A stretch of DNA of 64,000 bases from Flavobacterium sp. 140616W15 (GCF_003668995.1 NZ_CP033068.1:2914001-2978000); one strand, 5' to 3'. Counted from the first letter of the stretch, positions 8,388 through 20,682 are shown. Translations and numbers: made by a program. Notes: generated by a model from the sequence alone, not told the origin.

Positions 8388-8738
8388 ATGGCAGATTTAA
8401 TGAAATTCGTTAAAGACGAATTTGTTACTAAAAAAGATTTCCCAGTTTTCGGAGCTGGAGATACTATCACAGTTTTCTACGAAATTAGAGAGGGTGAAAA
8501 AACAAGAACTCAGTTTTTTAAAGGAGTTGTTATTCAAAGAAGAGGTTCTGGTAACACAGAGACTTTTACTATTCGTAAAATGTCTGGTGCTATTGGTGTA
8601 GAGCGTATCTTCCCAGTTAACTTACCAGCTTTACAAAAAGTTGAAGTTAACAAAAGAGGAGCTGTACGTAGAGCTAGAATTTTCTACTTCAGAGAACTTA
8701 CTGGTAAAAAAGCTAAGATTAGAGACAAAAGAAGATAA
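8388..8738 (+). CDS. rplS: 50S ribosomal protein L19
   Basis: L19 sits at the interface of the ribosomal subunits. The 116-residue product reads MADLMKFVKDEF at the start and has the diagnostic stretch FFKGVVIQRRGSG and the basic end GKKAKIRDKRR. An ATG at 8352 in the same frame would add 12 residues not seen in the family, so 8388 is preferred. It is transcribed after trmD and followed by a strong terminator at 8762. Confidence 0.97.
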   Translation: MADLMKFVKDEFVTKKDFPVFGAGDTITVFYEIREGEKTRTQFFKGVVIQRRGSGNTETFTIRKMSGAIGVERIFPVNLPALQKVEVNKRGAVRRARIFYFRELTGKKAKIRDKRR

Positions 8739-8761
8739 TTTTTTATCTCTTTACCATAAAG

Positions 8762-8797
8762 ATCCCGATTCATTATTTATGAATCGGGATTTTTTTT
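8762..8797 (+). terminator. Rho-independent terminator of rplS
   Basis: Perfect 12-bp stem, ATCCCGATTCAT (8762-8773) with 8779-8790, loop of 5, followed by a run of eight or more T. It ends the trmD-rplS unit. Confidence 0.9.
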
Positions 8798-8932
8798 GTT
8801 CTAAACAAAATATCAAAACAGTAATTCTTTGGCTTGAAAACCATCGATTTGTCAATTATACCTGCTTAAAATGGCAATCTGTTAATTTAAGGAATTCTGT
8901 AAAAAACGCAACCGTTTTCGGACTGTTTTACT

Positions 8933-8940
8933 TATATTTG
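8933..8940 (+). promoter_or_regulatory. Bacteroidetes -7 box of icd promoter
   Basis: TATATTTG matches TAnnTTTG and lies 78 bp before the icd start codon. The intervening leader holds no ORF that I trust. Confidence 0.6.
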
Positions 8941-8988
8941 CTTCGCTCATTTTGAGCCGACCATTCCTTTACATCGTCATTTTTTTGA

Positions 8989-11241
<2,253 letters not shown>

Positions 11242-11278
11242 ACAATGTATTTAATTACATTTCTACAAATACATATTA

Positions 11279-11308
11279 AAAGACAACCAGAAATGGTTGT
11301 CTTTTTTT
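11279..11308 (+). terminator. Rho-independent terminator of icd
   Basis: 11-bp stem AAAGACAACCA (11279-11289) with 11294-11304, GAAA loop, then a T-run. Confidence 0.9.
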
Positions 11309-11382
11309 AACGCATATTTAACATTGGTTTTGTAATATTTCTTCCCTTCTAACGTCTTATAAAGTAATTCAAAATTTAAACA

Positions 11383-13764
11383 ATGATTTCAAAAAAAGTT
11401 AGTTTATTACTTATTGTATTTTTTGCTACTTTTTCTTCAATAGCACAAGAAAAATTTACTCTCAGTGGTACCATCTCCGACTCAAAAAATAATGAAACCT
11501 TAATTGGAGTTAATATTTACATCCCTTCACTAAAGATAGGCACAACAACCAACGAATATGGTTTTTACTCCATTACAGCTCCAAAAGGAGAATATCAGAT
11601 AGAAATAAGTTATGTCGGATATCAATCTTTTGAACAAACCATTTCTTTGACAAAAAATATTAAAAACAATTTCTCACTTAAAGAAGGTGGCGAAGAACTT
11701 AAAGAAGTAGTCATTACTGATAATAGAGGAAAAGCCAATACTCGTACTCCCGAAATGAGTGTAAACAAACTTTCTATAACATCCATAAAGAAAATGCCTG
11801 TTGTTATGGGAGAAGTTGATGTTTTGAAATCAATTTTACTGCTCCCTGGTGTTACCAATGCTGGTGAAGGAGCATCTGGTTTTAACGTACGCGGTGGTGG
11901 AGCAGATCAAAATTTAATACTTCTTGATGAAGCTACTATTTTTAACTCTTCACACGTTTTTGGATTCTTCTCTGTATTTAATCCAGATGCAATTAAAGAT
12001 CTAAAACTATACAAAGGGGGAATTCCTGCTCGTTACGGCGGTAGAGCCTCTTCAGTTTTAGATATTTATCAAAAAGATGGAAATAGCAAAGATTTCCATA
12101 TGAATGGCGGAATTGGTTTAATTTCTAGCCGACTTCTTGCAGAAGGTCCATTAGTAAAAGATAAAGGATCGTTCTTAATTGGAGGAAGAGCTTCTTACGG
12201 ACATTTATTCCTAAAACTAACTGAAGACATGAAAGATAACTCTGTTTATTTTTATGACTTAAATGCTAAATTCAGTTACAAACTAAATGACAACAACAGC
12301 TTGTACCTATCAGGTTATTTTGGGCGTGATGTATTTAGTATTGCCAAAAGTTTCGCAAATACTTATGGAAATACAACTTTAAACTTGCGTTGGAATCATT
12401 TATTTTCCGACAAGCTTTTCACTAATCTATCTTTAATTTATAGTGATTATTATTACGGTCTAGATTTAGATTTAGTAGGATTCAAATGGGATTCTGGCAT
12501 CAAGAATTATAATATCAAATACGATTTCAAGAATTACATTTCAGACAAATTCAAGTTAAATTACGGTATAAATGCTATTTACTATGATTTCAACCCAGGA
12601 ACTATTAAACCTACAGGCGACGAAATTAGAATCAACCCAGAACAACTAGACAAAAAATATGCATTTGAACCTGCAATTTATATTGAAGCAGAAAATCAAA
12701 TCGCTAAAAAGTTAACACTCTCTTACGGACTTCGTTTGAGCATGTTTTCCCGTTTAGGCTCTTCGACAGTTAACCTATATGAGAATAACAATCCTGTTAT
12801 TTTTGATCCTGTCCGTCAGATTTATGAAAAAGCAACTCCAATAGGAACTCAATATTATAGCAAAAACAAATCTATTTATGATTATAAAAATTTAGAACCT
12901 CGTTTTTCTATTGGATATCAAATTAACGAAGACCAAGCTGTTAAAGCTAGTTATAACAGAATGGCACAGTACTTACAATTAATATCAAATACCTCTTCTC
13001 CTACTCCACTCGATGTATGGATGCCAAGTGATCAGTTTATTAAACCTCAACTTGCAGATCAGGTGGCTTTAGGTTATTTCAGAAATTTTCAAGATGGAGA
13101 TTACTCTCTTGAAGCTGAAACGTATTATAAGAAAATCAAAAATAGACTTGATTATATTGATGGTGCCGATTTAATAGCAAATAACGCTATTGAGCAAGTA
13201 CTTCTAAATGGTCGTATGCGTTCTTATGGTATAGAGCTAATGTTTAAAAAGAATACTGGAAAACTAACTGGATGGGTTTCTTATACATTATCTAAATCAG
13301 AACAACAAACACCAGGAAGAACTCCAGAAGAAACAGGAATTAACAACGGACAATGGTATAATTCTGTTTATGACAAACTACATAATTTGGCTGTAACAAC
13401 TGCATATACCCTAAACGAAAAATGGTCATTTGGGGCTAATTTCGCTTTACAATCAGGACAACCAGTAACTTATCCGACTGGATACTATGAATATCTTGGT
13501 GTTAAGGTTCCTCATTATGGTTTACGAAATGAAAATAGATTACCAGCTTATCATCACTTAGATATTTCGGCAACATTAACTCCTAGATCAAACAAGGACA
13601 GAAACTGGAAAGGCGAATGGGTTTTTAGCATTTACAATCTTTATAATAGACGCAATGCAGCTTCAATTAATTTTAGACAAAATGAAGATACTGGATACAA
13701 TGAAGCTGTAAAAACATCTATTTTCGGAATGGTTCCTGCAGTAAGCTATAATTTTAAATTTTAA
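11383..13764 (+). CDS. TonB-dependent outer membrane receptor with carboxypeptidase-like N-terminal domain
   Basis: The 793-residue protein begins with a signal peptide ending SSIAQE (about residue 22). A carboxypeptidase-regulatory-like beta-sandwich (about 26-105) follows, then a TonB plug with PGVTNAGEGASGFNVRGGG and GGIPARYGGR (about 130-235), and finally a large beta barrel ending in an aromatic residue (NFKF). It should import a large or scarce substrate through the outer membrane by TonB energy. The substrate is unknown. The next gene, a DUF4249 lipoprotein 37 bp downstream, is its likely surface or periplasmic partner, a pairing often seen in Bacteroidetes. Confidence 0.92.
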   Translation: MISKKVSLLLIVFFATFSSIAQEKFTLSGTISDSKNNETLIGVNIYIPSLKIGTTTNEYGFYSITAPKGEYQIEISYVGYQSFEQTISLTKNIKNNFSLKEGGEELKEVVITDNRGKANTRTPEMSVNKLSITSIKKMPVVMGEVDVLKSILLLPGVTNAGEGASGFNVRGGGADQNLILLDEATIFNSSHVFGFFSVFNPDAIKDLKLYKGGIPARYGGRASSVLDIYQKDGNSKDFHMNGGIGLISSRLLAEGPLVKDKGSFLIGGRASYGHLFLKLTEDMKDNSVYFYDLNAKFSYKLNDNNSLYLSGYFGRDVFSIAKSFANTYGNTTLNLRWNHLFSDKLFTNLSLIYSDYYYGLDLDLVGFKWDSGIKNYNIKYDFKNYISDKFKLNYGINAIYYDFNPGTIKPTGDEIRINPEQLDKKYAFEPAIYIEAENQIAKKLTLSYGLRLSMFSRLGSSTVNLYENNNPVIFDPVRQIYEKATPIGTQYYSKNKSIYDYKNLEPRFSIGYQINEDQAVKASYNRMAQYLQLISNTSSPTPLDVWMPSDQFIKPQLADQVALGYFRNFQDGDYSLEAETYYKKIKNRLDYIDGADLIANNAIEQVLLNGRMRSYGIELMFKKNTGKLTGWVSYTLSKSEQQTPGRTPEETGINNGQWYNSVYDKLHNLAVTTAYTLNEKWSFGANFALQSGQPVTYPTGYYEYLGVKVPHYGLRNENRLPAYHHLDISATLTPRSNKDRNWKGEWVFSIYNLYNRRNAASINFRQNEDTGYNEAVKTSIFGMVPAVSYNFKF

Positions 13765-13801
13765 TTCACTTCTCCAAAAAGAGAAATAAAAATATATTCA
13801 C

Positions 13802-14623
13802 ATGAAAAAAATAAACCTATTAATTCTATTTTTTACAGCGCTCTTTTTTACAAGTTGTGAAGAAGTTGTAGATGTTGATCTAAAAACAGAACCACCCAAA
13901 TTAGTAGTAGAAGCTGTCATTAATTGGACAAAAGGTACAACGGGAAACCAACAAATGATAAAATTAACTACAACAGCCGATTATTACAATCCCCAAATTC
14001 CAGTTGTATCAGGAGCTACTGTATCTATAAAAAATAGCACTAATAAAGTATTTACTTTTATAGAAATTCCTAAAACTGGTCAATACGTTTGTACAAATTT
14101 TGAACCTGTTATTAACGAAACTTATGTCTTAACCATTATTAGTGGAGGAAATACCTATACTGCAACCGAAACTTTAAAATCAGTCGCGTCTATTACTAGA
14201 ATAGAACAAAAAAACGATGGTGGCATTATGAAAGATGAGATTGAAGTAAAAGCATATTTTAACGATCCTGCTAATGAAACAAATTATTATTTATACCACT
14301 ACACCTACTCTAATAAAATACTGTCAAGTTATTCGGCTGTAGAAGATAGATTCTTTAACGGAAATGAATTCTTCAGTTCCTCGAATAATGATGATTTAAA
14401 AACTGGTGATCAAGTTGAGATAAGTCATATCGGTATCTCTAAGAGTTATTACAATTACATGAATATCTTAATAAGTATTGCTGGTGATAATAGTGGTGGA
14501 CCATTTCAATCTCCTCCAGCAACAGTAAAAGGTAATGTTATAAACACAACAAATGCAAGCGACTATCCTTTAGGTTATTTTTCACTTGGAGAAATAGACA
14601 CTAAAAAATACACAATCGAGTAA
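13802..14623 (+). CDS. DUF4249 family lipoprotein
   Basis: The 273-residue protein has a lipoprotein signal with Cys19 (FTSCEE) and then the DUF4249 hallmark VDVDLKTEPPKLVVEAVIN at the mature start. An immunoglobulin-like beta region (VSGATVSIKN) and repeated strands follow. Family members are paired with TonB-dependent receptors in Bacteroidetes, and this one directly follows such a receptor, so they probably form one uptake unit. Its ligand is unknown. Confidence 0.9.
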   Translation: MKKINLLILFFTALFFTSCEEVVDVDLKTEPPKLVVEAVINWTKGTTGNQQMIKLTTTADYYNPQIPVVSGATVSIKNSTNKVFTFIEIPKTGQYVCTNFEPVINETYVLTIISGGNTYTATETLKSVASITRIEQKNDGGIMKDEIEVKAYFNDPANETNYYLYHYTYSNKILSSYSAVEDRFFNGNEFFSSSNNDDLKTGDQVEISHIGISKSYYNYMNILISIAGDNSGGPFQSPPATVKGNVINTTNASDYPLGYFSLGEIDTKKYTIE

Positions 14624-14631
14624 TTCTGAAT

Positions 14632-15114
14632 ATGGAACACAGAGTAGAAATTTTAACCGAAAAGAAAATTGTTGGAAAACGAATTACAACATCTTTTTCT
14701 GCCAATAGGACAAAAGAACTTTGGCAAGGTTTTATGCCTAACCGAAAAGAAATACAAAACAATATCGGTTCAGAGCTATATTCTATTGAAGTGTATCCAG
14801 AATCTCATTTTGCTAATTTTAGTCCAAACAATCAATTTGAAAAATGGGCTGGCATAGAAGTAACAGATTTTCTTTCGGTTCCTGTTGGTATGGAAACCAT
14901 TGTAATTCCAAACGGACTATACGCAGTTTTTATACATAAAGGCCCTGCAAGCAACGGACATAAAACATATCAATATATTTTCACTGATTGGTTGCCTAAG
15001 TCGGAATACTCACTTGAGAACAGACCTCATTTTGCCGTAATGGGTGAAAAATACAAACATGAAGATCCAACATCTGAAGAGGAAATTTGGATTCCGATTA
15101 GATATAAAAAATAA
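14632..15114 (+). CDS. GyrI-like (AraC effector-binding domain) small-molecule binding protein
   Basis: The 160-residue protein is a stand-alone GyrI-like domain. It has the two strand-helix repeats of the SOUL/GyrI fold, with the phrases EKKIVGKRITTSF, FEKWAGIEV and PNGLYAVFIHKGP, and the C-terminal EEEIWIPIR that closes the sheet. There is no DNA-binding domain. Such proteins bind small molecules or inhibit gyrase; the role here is unknown. It begins 8 bp after the DUF4249 gene and may share its transcript, ending at a terminator at 15125. Confidence 0.85.
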   Translation: MEHRVEILTEKKIVGKRITTSFSANRTKELWQGFMPNRKEIQNNIGSELYSIEVYPESHFANFSPNNQFEKWAGIEVTDFLSVPVGMETIVIPNGLYAVFIHKGPASNGHKTYQYIFTDWLPKSEYSLENRPHFAVMGEKYKHEDPTSEEEIWIPIRYKK

Positions 15115-15124
15115 AATTCATAAA

Positions 15125-15155
15125 AAATGCTCTCCCAACTGAGAGCATTTTTTTT
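15125..15155 (+). terminator. Rho-independent terminator
   Basis: 10-bp stem AAATGCTCTC (15125-15134) with 15141-15150, six-base loop, then a T-run to 15155. It ends the TonB receptor/DUF4249/GyrI-like unit. Confidence 0.9.
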
Positions 15156-15258
15156 ACTTTACTTTTAAAACACAAAGCTATCAAGTCTCAACATATGTAA
15201 ATGTTTAAGAATTAGAATTAGGCAACCTTTGCGAATAATTAATTCAAAAATTAAAATC

Positions 15259-15717
15259 ATGAGACACTTACTTCTTTCTCTATGTTCGCTATTTGCATTT
15301 AATACAAAAGCACAAACTTTCAAAAATCCAGAATCTTTATTTGATCCTACGCCCTATGGTTTTAGTCATGCGTCATCGGTTTCTGCAACTGGGGAATTGA
15401 TTTACATATCTGGGCAAAGTGGTGGCTTGGGCAAAGAACATCTTTTAAGTAATAGCTTTCGAGAACAAACACAAGTAGCATTACAAAATATTGTAACAGT
15501 ACTGGACAGCTACAACTTAAAACCACAGAATGTTATAAAAATTACTATTCTAATAGTAGATCATTCCCAAGAAAAACTAAAAATATGGAATGAGGAAATT
15601 AATAAAGTATGGAAAAACAAGCCATTCCCAGCCAGTACATTAATTCCAGTTCCAAAATTAGCCATAGACGGAATGTTAATTGAAGTCGATGCAGTTGCTT
15701 ACAAAGCAAAAAAATAA
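15259..15717 (+). CDS. Exported RidA (YjgF/UK114) family protein
   Basis: The 152-residue protein carries an N-terminal signal peptide ending TKAQ (about residue 20), so it should be periplasmic, unlike cytosolic RidA enamine/imine deaminases. The RidA domain shows YISGQSGG, the middle QVALQNIVTVLDSYNL and the end FPASTLIPVPKLAIDGMLIEVDAVA. The arginine that binds the carboxylate in true RidA is not at its usual place (LIPVPKLA instead of the R-V-x-V-x-x-L form), so deaminase activity is uncertain. The start at 15259 is preferred because it gives a clean signal peptide. Confidence 0.85.
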   Translation: MRHLLLSLCSLFAFNTKAQTFKNPESLFDPTPYGFSHASSVSATGELIYISGQSGGLGKEHLLSNSFREQTQVALQNIVTVLDSYNLKPQNVIKITILIVDHSQEKLKIWNEEINKVWKNKPFPASTLIPVPKLAIDGMLIEVDAVAYKAKK

Positions 15718-16002
15718 CTTTTTAAGATTTTTAAACCATTAAGAAATTATGTTTAATTAAGAATCTTTGACAAAAAAAACCAATCATATAGGTTATCTAA
15801 GCTCATTTAAGTAAAACAGTCCAAACTTATATTTTCTTAAATAACTTATATGGTAAAAATATCGTTGCAACTTTTAGACAACACAAATAATCCTTTTAAT
15901 CTTTATAATCTGTGGCTGAAAAAAACTTAATTACTTAATCGTAGAAAAACATTTACTTTTTACTTTCGTACATTTACAGCACATTTTAAATCTTAACAAT
16001 AA

Positions 16003-16665
16003 ATGTCCTCACATCATATCGTACGCGACGACCAAGAACCTGCATTAATCATAGCCAACGGAGCAGCCTGTAATCCTGAATTATTAGGACAATTATTAGA
16101 ATGGTCTCCTTTAGTAATCGTATTAGATTCAGCAATTGAGCGCGTAGTCGATTTAGGTATAAAAGTCGATGTCCTACTTGGTGATTTCGATCGTGGATTC
16201 GACCCGGAAATATATAAAACGACACAATACCCAATCGAAATTGTACATACTCCAGATCAGGACAAAACCGATTTAGAAAAAGCATTCGATTACTTAATCG
16301 AACGAAAAATACCTGCTGTAAATGTAATTTGGGCAACAGGAAAAAGAGCCGATCACACCATTACAAACCTTACCAACATTGTTCGCTATCGAAATTTGTT
16401 AAAGATTGTCATCCTCGACGATCATTCTAAAATATTTTTATTACCAAATAAATTCGAAAAATGGTACACCGCCAACACCCCGATTTCACTAATCCCAATT
16501 GGAGTCGTAAATGGTATTTTTTCGGATAATTTAGTATATCCTTTGCATAACGATACACTCACAATAGGCTACAGAACTAGTAGTAGCAATGCTGTTTCCA
16601 AAGATGGAATCGTTACAATTACACATACTGATGGTGATTTATTGTTGATGGAATGCTTCGATTAA
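16003..16665 (+). CDS. Thiamine pyrophosphokinase
   Basis: The 220-residue protein transfers pyrophosphate from ATP to thiamine, making thiamine diphosphate. Motifs of the family are LLGDFDR (residues 58-64), TPDQDKTDLEKA (from 83), which bind the nucleotide and magnesium, and TGKRADHT (112-119). The C-terminal half is a beta-rich thiamine-binding domain. It is cytoplasmic. It stands alone, with no thi biosynthesis genes or TPP riboswitch beside it, so it probably serves salvage as well as synthesis. TACTTTCG at 15961 may be its promoter box. Confidence 0.92.
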   Translation: MSSHHIVRDDQEPALIIANGAACNPELLGQLLEWSPLVIVLDSAIERVVDLGIKVDVLLGDFDRGFDPEIYKTTQYPIEIVHTPDQDKTDLEKAFDYLIERKIPAVNVIWATGKRADHTITNLTNIVRYRNLLKIVILDDHSKIFLLPNKFEKWYTANTPISLIPIGVVNGIFSDNLVYPLHNDTLTIGYRTSSSNAVSKDGIVTITHTDGDLLLMECFD

Positions 16666-16807
16666 TTCTTTTTTTTCAGGAGCTAATTCCCGCTTTCGCC
16701 TCAATCTTTTAGGGCAAAAAAAAGCCCAAAAAGGATACCAACTCAATCAGGGCTAAACCAAATAATTTCATAATAGTAATATAACTTATTACCAAATTAG
16801 GAATGTG

Positions 16808-16815
16808 TACCTTTG
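16808..16815 (+). promoter_or_regulatory. Bacteroidetes -7 box of rlmF promoter
   Basis: TACCTTTG matches TAnnTTTG and is 17 bp before the rlmF start at 16833. It overlaps the first codons of a longer in-frame ORF from 16803, which shows that the upstream ATG is not the real start. Confidence 0.75.
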
Positions 16816-16832
16816 CACGGAAATTAAGAATA

Positions 16833-17792
16833 ATGAAAGCTACAAATAACGCCGAGAAAACAAGTCTACATCCTAGAAACCCGCATCGTTCCCGCTACGA
16901 TTTTGAACAACTAATTGCAGCTTGTTCCGAATTAAAGAAATACGTGGCGATAAACGAACATGGAATCGAAACGATTGATTTTAGTAATCCCGAAGCAGTA
17001 AAGGCACTTAATAAAGCCTTATTAATTCATTATTACGACATACAAAACTGGGACATCCCTAAAAATTATCTTTGCCCTCCAATTCCAGGAAGAGCCGACT
17101 ATATTCATTACCTAGCCGATTTATTAGCCACAACAAACAATGGTGCTATTCCAGAAGGCGAAGCTGTATTAGGTTTAGACATTGGTGTAGGTGCCAATTG
17201 TATTTATCCAATATTAGGAAATGCAGTCTATGGATGGAGTTTCGTGGGAACAGATATCGATGAAAAAGCTATTGAAAACTGTAGTAAAATCATCGAAGCC
17301 AATCCTAAACTAATTGATGCTATTAGTTTACAACAACAAACAGAATCACGTTTTATATTCAAAAATATAATTACACCCGAAGATAAATTTACATTCACGA
17401 TTTGTAATCCGCCTTTTCATTCTTCCTCAGAAGAAGCTAATAAAAGTGCTGTTCGAAAAGTAACAAGCTTAAATCCAAAAGCAAATAGAAAAGCAGCACC
17501 CGTTTTAAACTTCGGAGGTCATAATGCCGAACTATGGTGCGATGGTGGAGAAATTGGGTTTATAACGCAAATGATTTATGAAAGTGCCAAATACCCAATG
17601 CAATGTTTATGGTTTACTACATTAGTATCCAAAAGAGAAAACTTATCAAGTATCTATAAAACATTAAATAAAGTAAATGCTTCAATCGTAAAAACAATCG
17701 ATATGGCGCAAGGTCAGAAAACAAGCCGCATTGTAGCATGGTCTTTCCTTACTGAAGCACAACAGGGCAAATGGAAACTTTCAGAATCATAA
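16833..17792 (+). CDS. rlmF: 23S rRNA (adenine(1618)-N(6))-methyltransferase
   Basis: The 319-residue enzyme methylates N6 of A1618 of 23S rRNA using S-adenosylmethionine. The N-terminal signature LHPRNPHRSRYDF is present, as are the cofactor motif GLDIGVGANCIYP and the N6-adenine methylase motif CNPPFH (NPPF). The family phrase GGHNAELWCDGGEIGFI also occurs. The length is near that of the E. coli enzyme. It is a monocistronic gene. Confidence 0.95.
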   Translation: MKATNNAEKTSLHPRNPHRSRYDFEQLIAACSELKKYVAINEHGIETIDFSNPEAVKALNKALLIHYYDIQNWDIPKNYLCPPIPGRADYIHYLADLLATTNNGAIPEGEAVLGLDIGVGANCIYPILGNAVYGWSFVGTDIDEKAIENCSKIIEANPKLIDAISLQQQTESRFIFKNIITPEDKFTFTICNPPFHSSSEEANKSAVRKVTSLNPKANRKAAPVLNFGGHNAELWCDGGEIGFITQMIYESAKYPMQCLWFTTLVSKRENLSSIYKTLNKVNASIVKTIDMAQGQKTSRIVAWSFLTEAQQGKWKLSES

Positions 17793-18156
17793 TTTAAACT
17801 TCACGCATAGCAGTCTTCTTCTTAAAAAGACTAGTTTTTTCACAAAACAATAAATCAATTATATTAAAAGTAATATTTTTCTTTAAAAATATTACTTTTA
17901 ATGTTTTTTTACTTATATTTGAATTTAAGATAATTATCTAATCAAGAATTACTTATCTATTGTTTTACTATGTTTATTTAAATATAAACTCTTTTAATAC
18001 ACTTATTCAATTAATACTGAAATAAGCACAACTATTAAAAATTTAGCTTCATTTATTTTTAAGATTGCTAAATCATCCCATACTTTAAACCAAAAACATT
18101 AAATCCTCCAAATGTTTGGTTAAGCTTTCTGCAAATATTAACCAATGGGATGAAAA
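17793..18156. other. AT-rich gap with a structured leader before the outer-membrane barrel gene
   Basis: No gene is visible. The last 80 bp hold two nested inverted repeats. CATCCCAT (18074-18081) pairs with ATGGGATG (18145-18152), and inside it 18088-18100 pairs with 18111-18121 (two bulged bases). The outer right arm ends 4 bp before the ATG at 18157, so folding would cover the ribosome-binding region. This may be a translation-control element for the peptide locus. Confidence 0.55.
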
Positions 18157-20541
18157 ATGAGAAAAACATTAATAACACTATTTTTAATACCTTTCTTTGG
18201 ATATGCACAGCATAAAATATCTGGAAAAGTAAAAGATGAAAACAATTTTCCTATAGAACACACGGAAATAATAATCAAAACACTGAATTCCAGTCAATTA
18301 AACTCATCTTTCACCAATAAAAATGGAGAATTTACCATTAATGAAGTACAAAAAGGGAATTATCAACTTACTATAAATTATTTCTCAGAGGAGATCTATT
18401 CTCAACTTATTACAATTAATTCTGATTTAGATTTAAAAAATATAGTAATAAATATGTACTTATCTTTAAATAACGTAACAATTGAGAATAAAAAACCTTT
18501 AATTGAAAATAAAGCAGACAGGTTAATTTTTAATGTAGAAAATTCTGTTGCGTCAATAGGCGGAAATGCTTTAGATGCACTAAAAAGAACTCCAAGAATA
18601 AAAGTCCAAAATGACAAAATTTCGATGATTGGCAAAAGCAATATGTCAGTTATGATTGATGATAAACTAATCCAATTTTCAGATGAAGAATTAGCAAATT
18701 ATCTTAAGTCTATTAACTCCGATGATTTAAAAAAAATAGAAGTTATATCAAACCCTCCAGCAAAATATAGCGCAGAAGGAAATAGTGGGCTTATAAATAT
18801 TGTAACAAAAAAAGCAAAAAAAAATGCATGGAATGCTTCGTTAAGGAGCACTTATCAACAAGCTACTTATGCAAAAAAAAATATTGGAGGAGCATTTAAT
18901 ATACAAAAAGGGAAATTACAATTAATTTCTAATATAAACTATGTAAATGGTTCAAATGCCCCACGAGAAAAACATCTAATCTTTTATCCAAATCTTACAT
19001 GGGAAGAAACAAACAAACGCCGAAATTATACAGATATTTTATCTACAAAAATACGAATGGAATACGCAATCAACAATAAATTTTCAACAGGATTTAATTA
19101 CAATTTCACTAGTAGTAAACCTTCCATAAAAGAAACTAATCAAATTAATTTATTCAATCCTACTACCACTGTTTTAGATTCTATAATTAAAACTATAGGT
19201 AAAGAAAATTACACTAAAAAAATAAATACTTTGAATTATCACATTTCCTACGACATCGATACAACTGGTAGAAAACTTACTTTAGATTTTGATTATTTTA
19301 ACTTTAAAAATACAACCAAACGAGTATTCAAAACAGAATCATTTTTATCTAACTATCAACCTAGCATTGACACCCCCCTTGAAGCAAAAAATAATGGTAC
19401 ACAAGAAATTCAAAATATCGGTTTCAATTTAGATATGATGCACCCGAATAAATTCTTAGAGTTTAATTACGGTGGACGAGTATCATTTATAAAAACTATT
19501 AATGATTTTAATTACTTTGACATAATAAATAATATAGAAACCATAGATCTAGATTTCAGTAACCAATTCGATTATAAAGAAAATACTCAAGCCTTATATA
19601 TAAGCGCAAATAAAAACTTTTCAGATAAATGGAAGTCTAAATTAGGCTTAAGATATGAATTTACAAAAACCGAAGGCTTTTCAAATACACTCAACCAAAA
19701 TAATATTAATAATTACTCTAGACTATTCCCTACTTTCTTCTTATCTTATGCTTTAAACAACAATCATTCCTTTAGCGCAAACTATGGTAAAAGAATTAAA
19801 AGACCAAGCTATAGTTATCTTAATCCCTTTCGCCATGTTTCTAATCCTTACTCCTACTCGGAAGGAAATCCTTTTTTACAACCCGCTTTTACCAATAATT
19901 ACGAATTCGGATACACATATAAAGACAACTTAATAACTAAAATCTATTATTCTTACACGAATGATAATTTTGACCAACTGACAATACTCGATAAAACAAC
20001 AAACATAGAACAAATTATTCCTTTAAATTATATCGTAAATAAGGTATTTGGGATTAACCAATCTTTTATTTACAAACTATCAAAATGGTGGAATATAAAT
20101 GCATCAATAGACTTTTATCACAGTAAAACTGATTCCAAAATACCTATAACATTACAATCTTTAAGCGGATGGAATGGAGAAATTAGCATTTCAAATGACA
20201 TAACTATGAATAATAATAAAACTTTATTCTTCAATACAGAAATCTGGGCCGTTACAAAAGGGGTATACTACTTAGACCATAATTCAAATGATTTTCAACT
20301 AGATACTTCTATAAAATATCTCTTATTAGATAAAAAACTGATTATTAGTTTAAATATACAAGATATTGTAAATCCAAAAGCCATCAAATATACTTCGTAC
20401 TCTAATGGAATTAGAAATACATTCAAAAATTATTATGATGAGCAATATTACAGGTTAGGGATAATTTACAATTTTGGAAAAAAAATAAACATGAATAAAC
20501 GAGAGAATACGAACCAAGAGGAACAAAATAGAGCCGATTAA
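18157..20541 (+). CDS. TonB-receptor-like outer membrane beta-barrel protein of the peptide locus
   Basis: The 794-residue protein has a signal peptide (ending GYAQ, residue 18), a carboxypeptidase-like regulatory domain (about 20-95) and a plug-like domain (about 115-220, with NPPAKYSAEGNSGLINIVTKK). A long barrel of the OMP_b-brl_3 type follows (about 370-780). The last residues are polar (NQEEQNRAD), not the usual aromatic end, so the tail extends past the barrel. The canonical TonB box is not obvious. It is 141 bp upstream of the precursor peptide and probably acts in uptake, export or sensing of the modified peptide, which is an inference from position. Confidence 0.85.
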   Translation: MRKTLITLFLIPFFGYAQHKISGKVKDENNFPIEHTEIIIKTLNSSQLNSSFTNKNGEFTINEVQKGNYQLTINYFSEEIYSQLITINSDLDLKNIVINMYLSLNNVTIENKKPLIENKADRLIFNVENSVASIGGNALDALKRTPRIKVQNDKISMIGKSNMSVMIDDKLIQFSDEELANYLKSINSDDLKKIEVISNPPAKYSAEGNSGLINIVTKKAKKNAWNASLRSTYQQATYAKKNIGGAFNIQKGKLQLISNINYVNGSNAPREKHLIFYPNLTWEETNKRRNYTDILSTKIRMEYAINNKFSTGFNYNFTSSKPSIKETNQINLFNPTTTVLDSIIKTIGKENYTKKINTLNYHISYDIDTTGRKLTLDFDYFNFKNTTKRVFKTESFLSNYQPSIDTPLEAKNNGTQEIQNIGFNLDMMHPNKFLEFNYGGRVSFIKTINDFNYFDIINNIETIDLDFSNQFDYKENTQALYISANKNFSDKWKSKLGLRYEFTKTEGFSNTLNQNNINNYSRLFPTFFLSYALNNNHSFSANYGKRIKRPSYSYLNPFRHVSNPYSYSEGNPFLQPAFTNNYEFGYTYKDNLITKIYYSYTNDNFDQLTILDKTTNIEQIIPLNYIVNKVFGINQSFIYKLSKWWNINASIDFYHSKTDSKIPITLQSLSGWNGEISISNDITMNNNKTLFFNTEIWAVTKGVYYLDHNSNDFQLDTSIKYLLLDKKLIISLNIQDIVNPKAIKYTSYSNGIRNTFKNYYDEQYYRLGIIYNFGKKINMNKRENTNQEEQNRAD

Positions 20542-20682
20542 AAGAATTGACTTTTCAAGTAATTTGTAGTTGCAAATACAAAAGAAAGAAACTCAATATA
20601 AATTGTTTGCAAACTGCTACCAACAAAGAGTTTTATGTAGTAAAAAGACAACTCAAACATTAATTAACAAATAAATTTTATT

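Noticed and set aside
8641..8955. A 104-codon plus-strand ORF overlapping the end of rplS
   Set aside because: It runs through the rplS terminator hairpin and out of frame with rplS; no family features.
16003..16665. TPP riboswitch near the thiamine pyrophosphokinase gene
   Set aside because: No TPP-riboswitch core sequence is seen in the upstream 285 bp.
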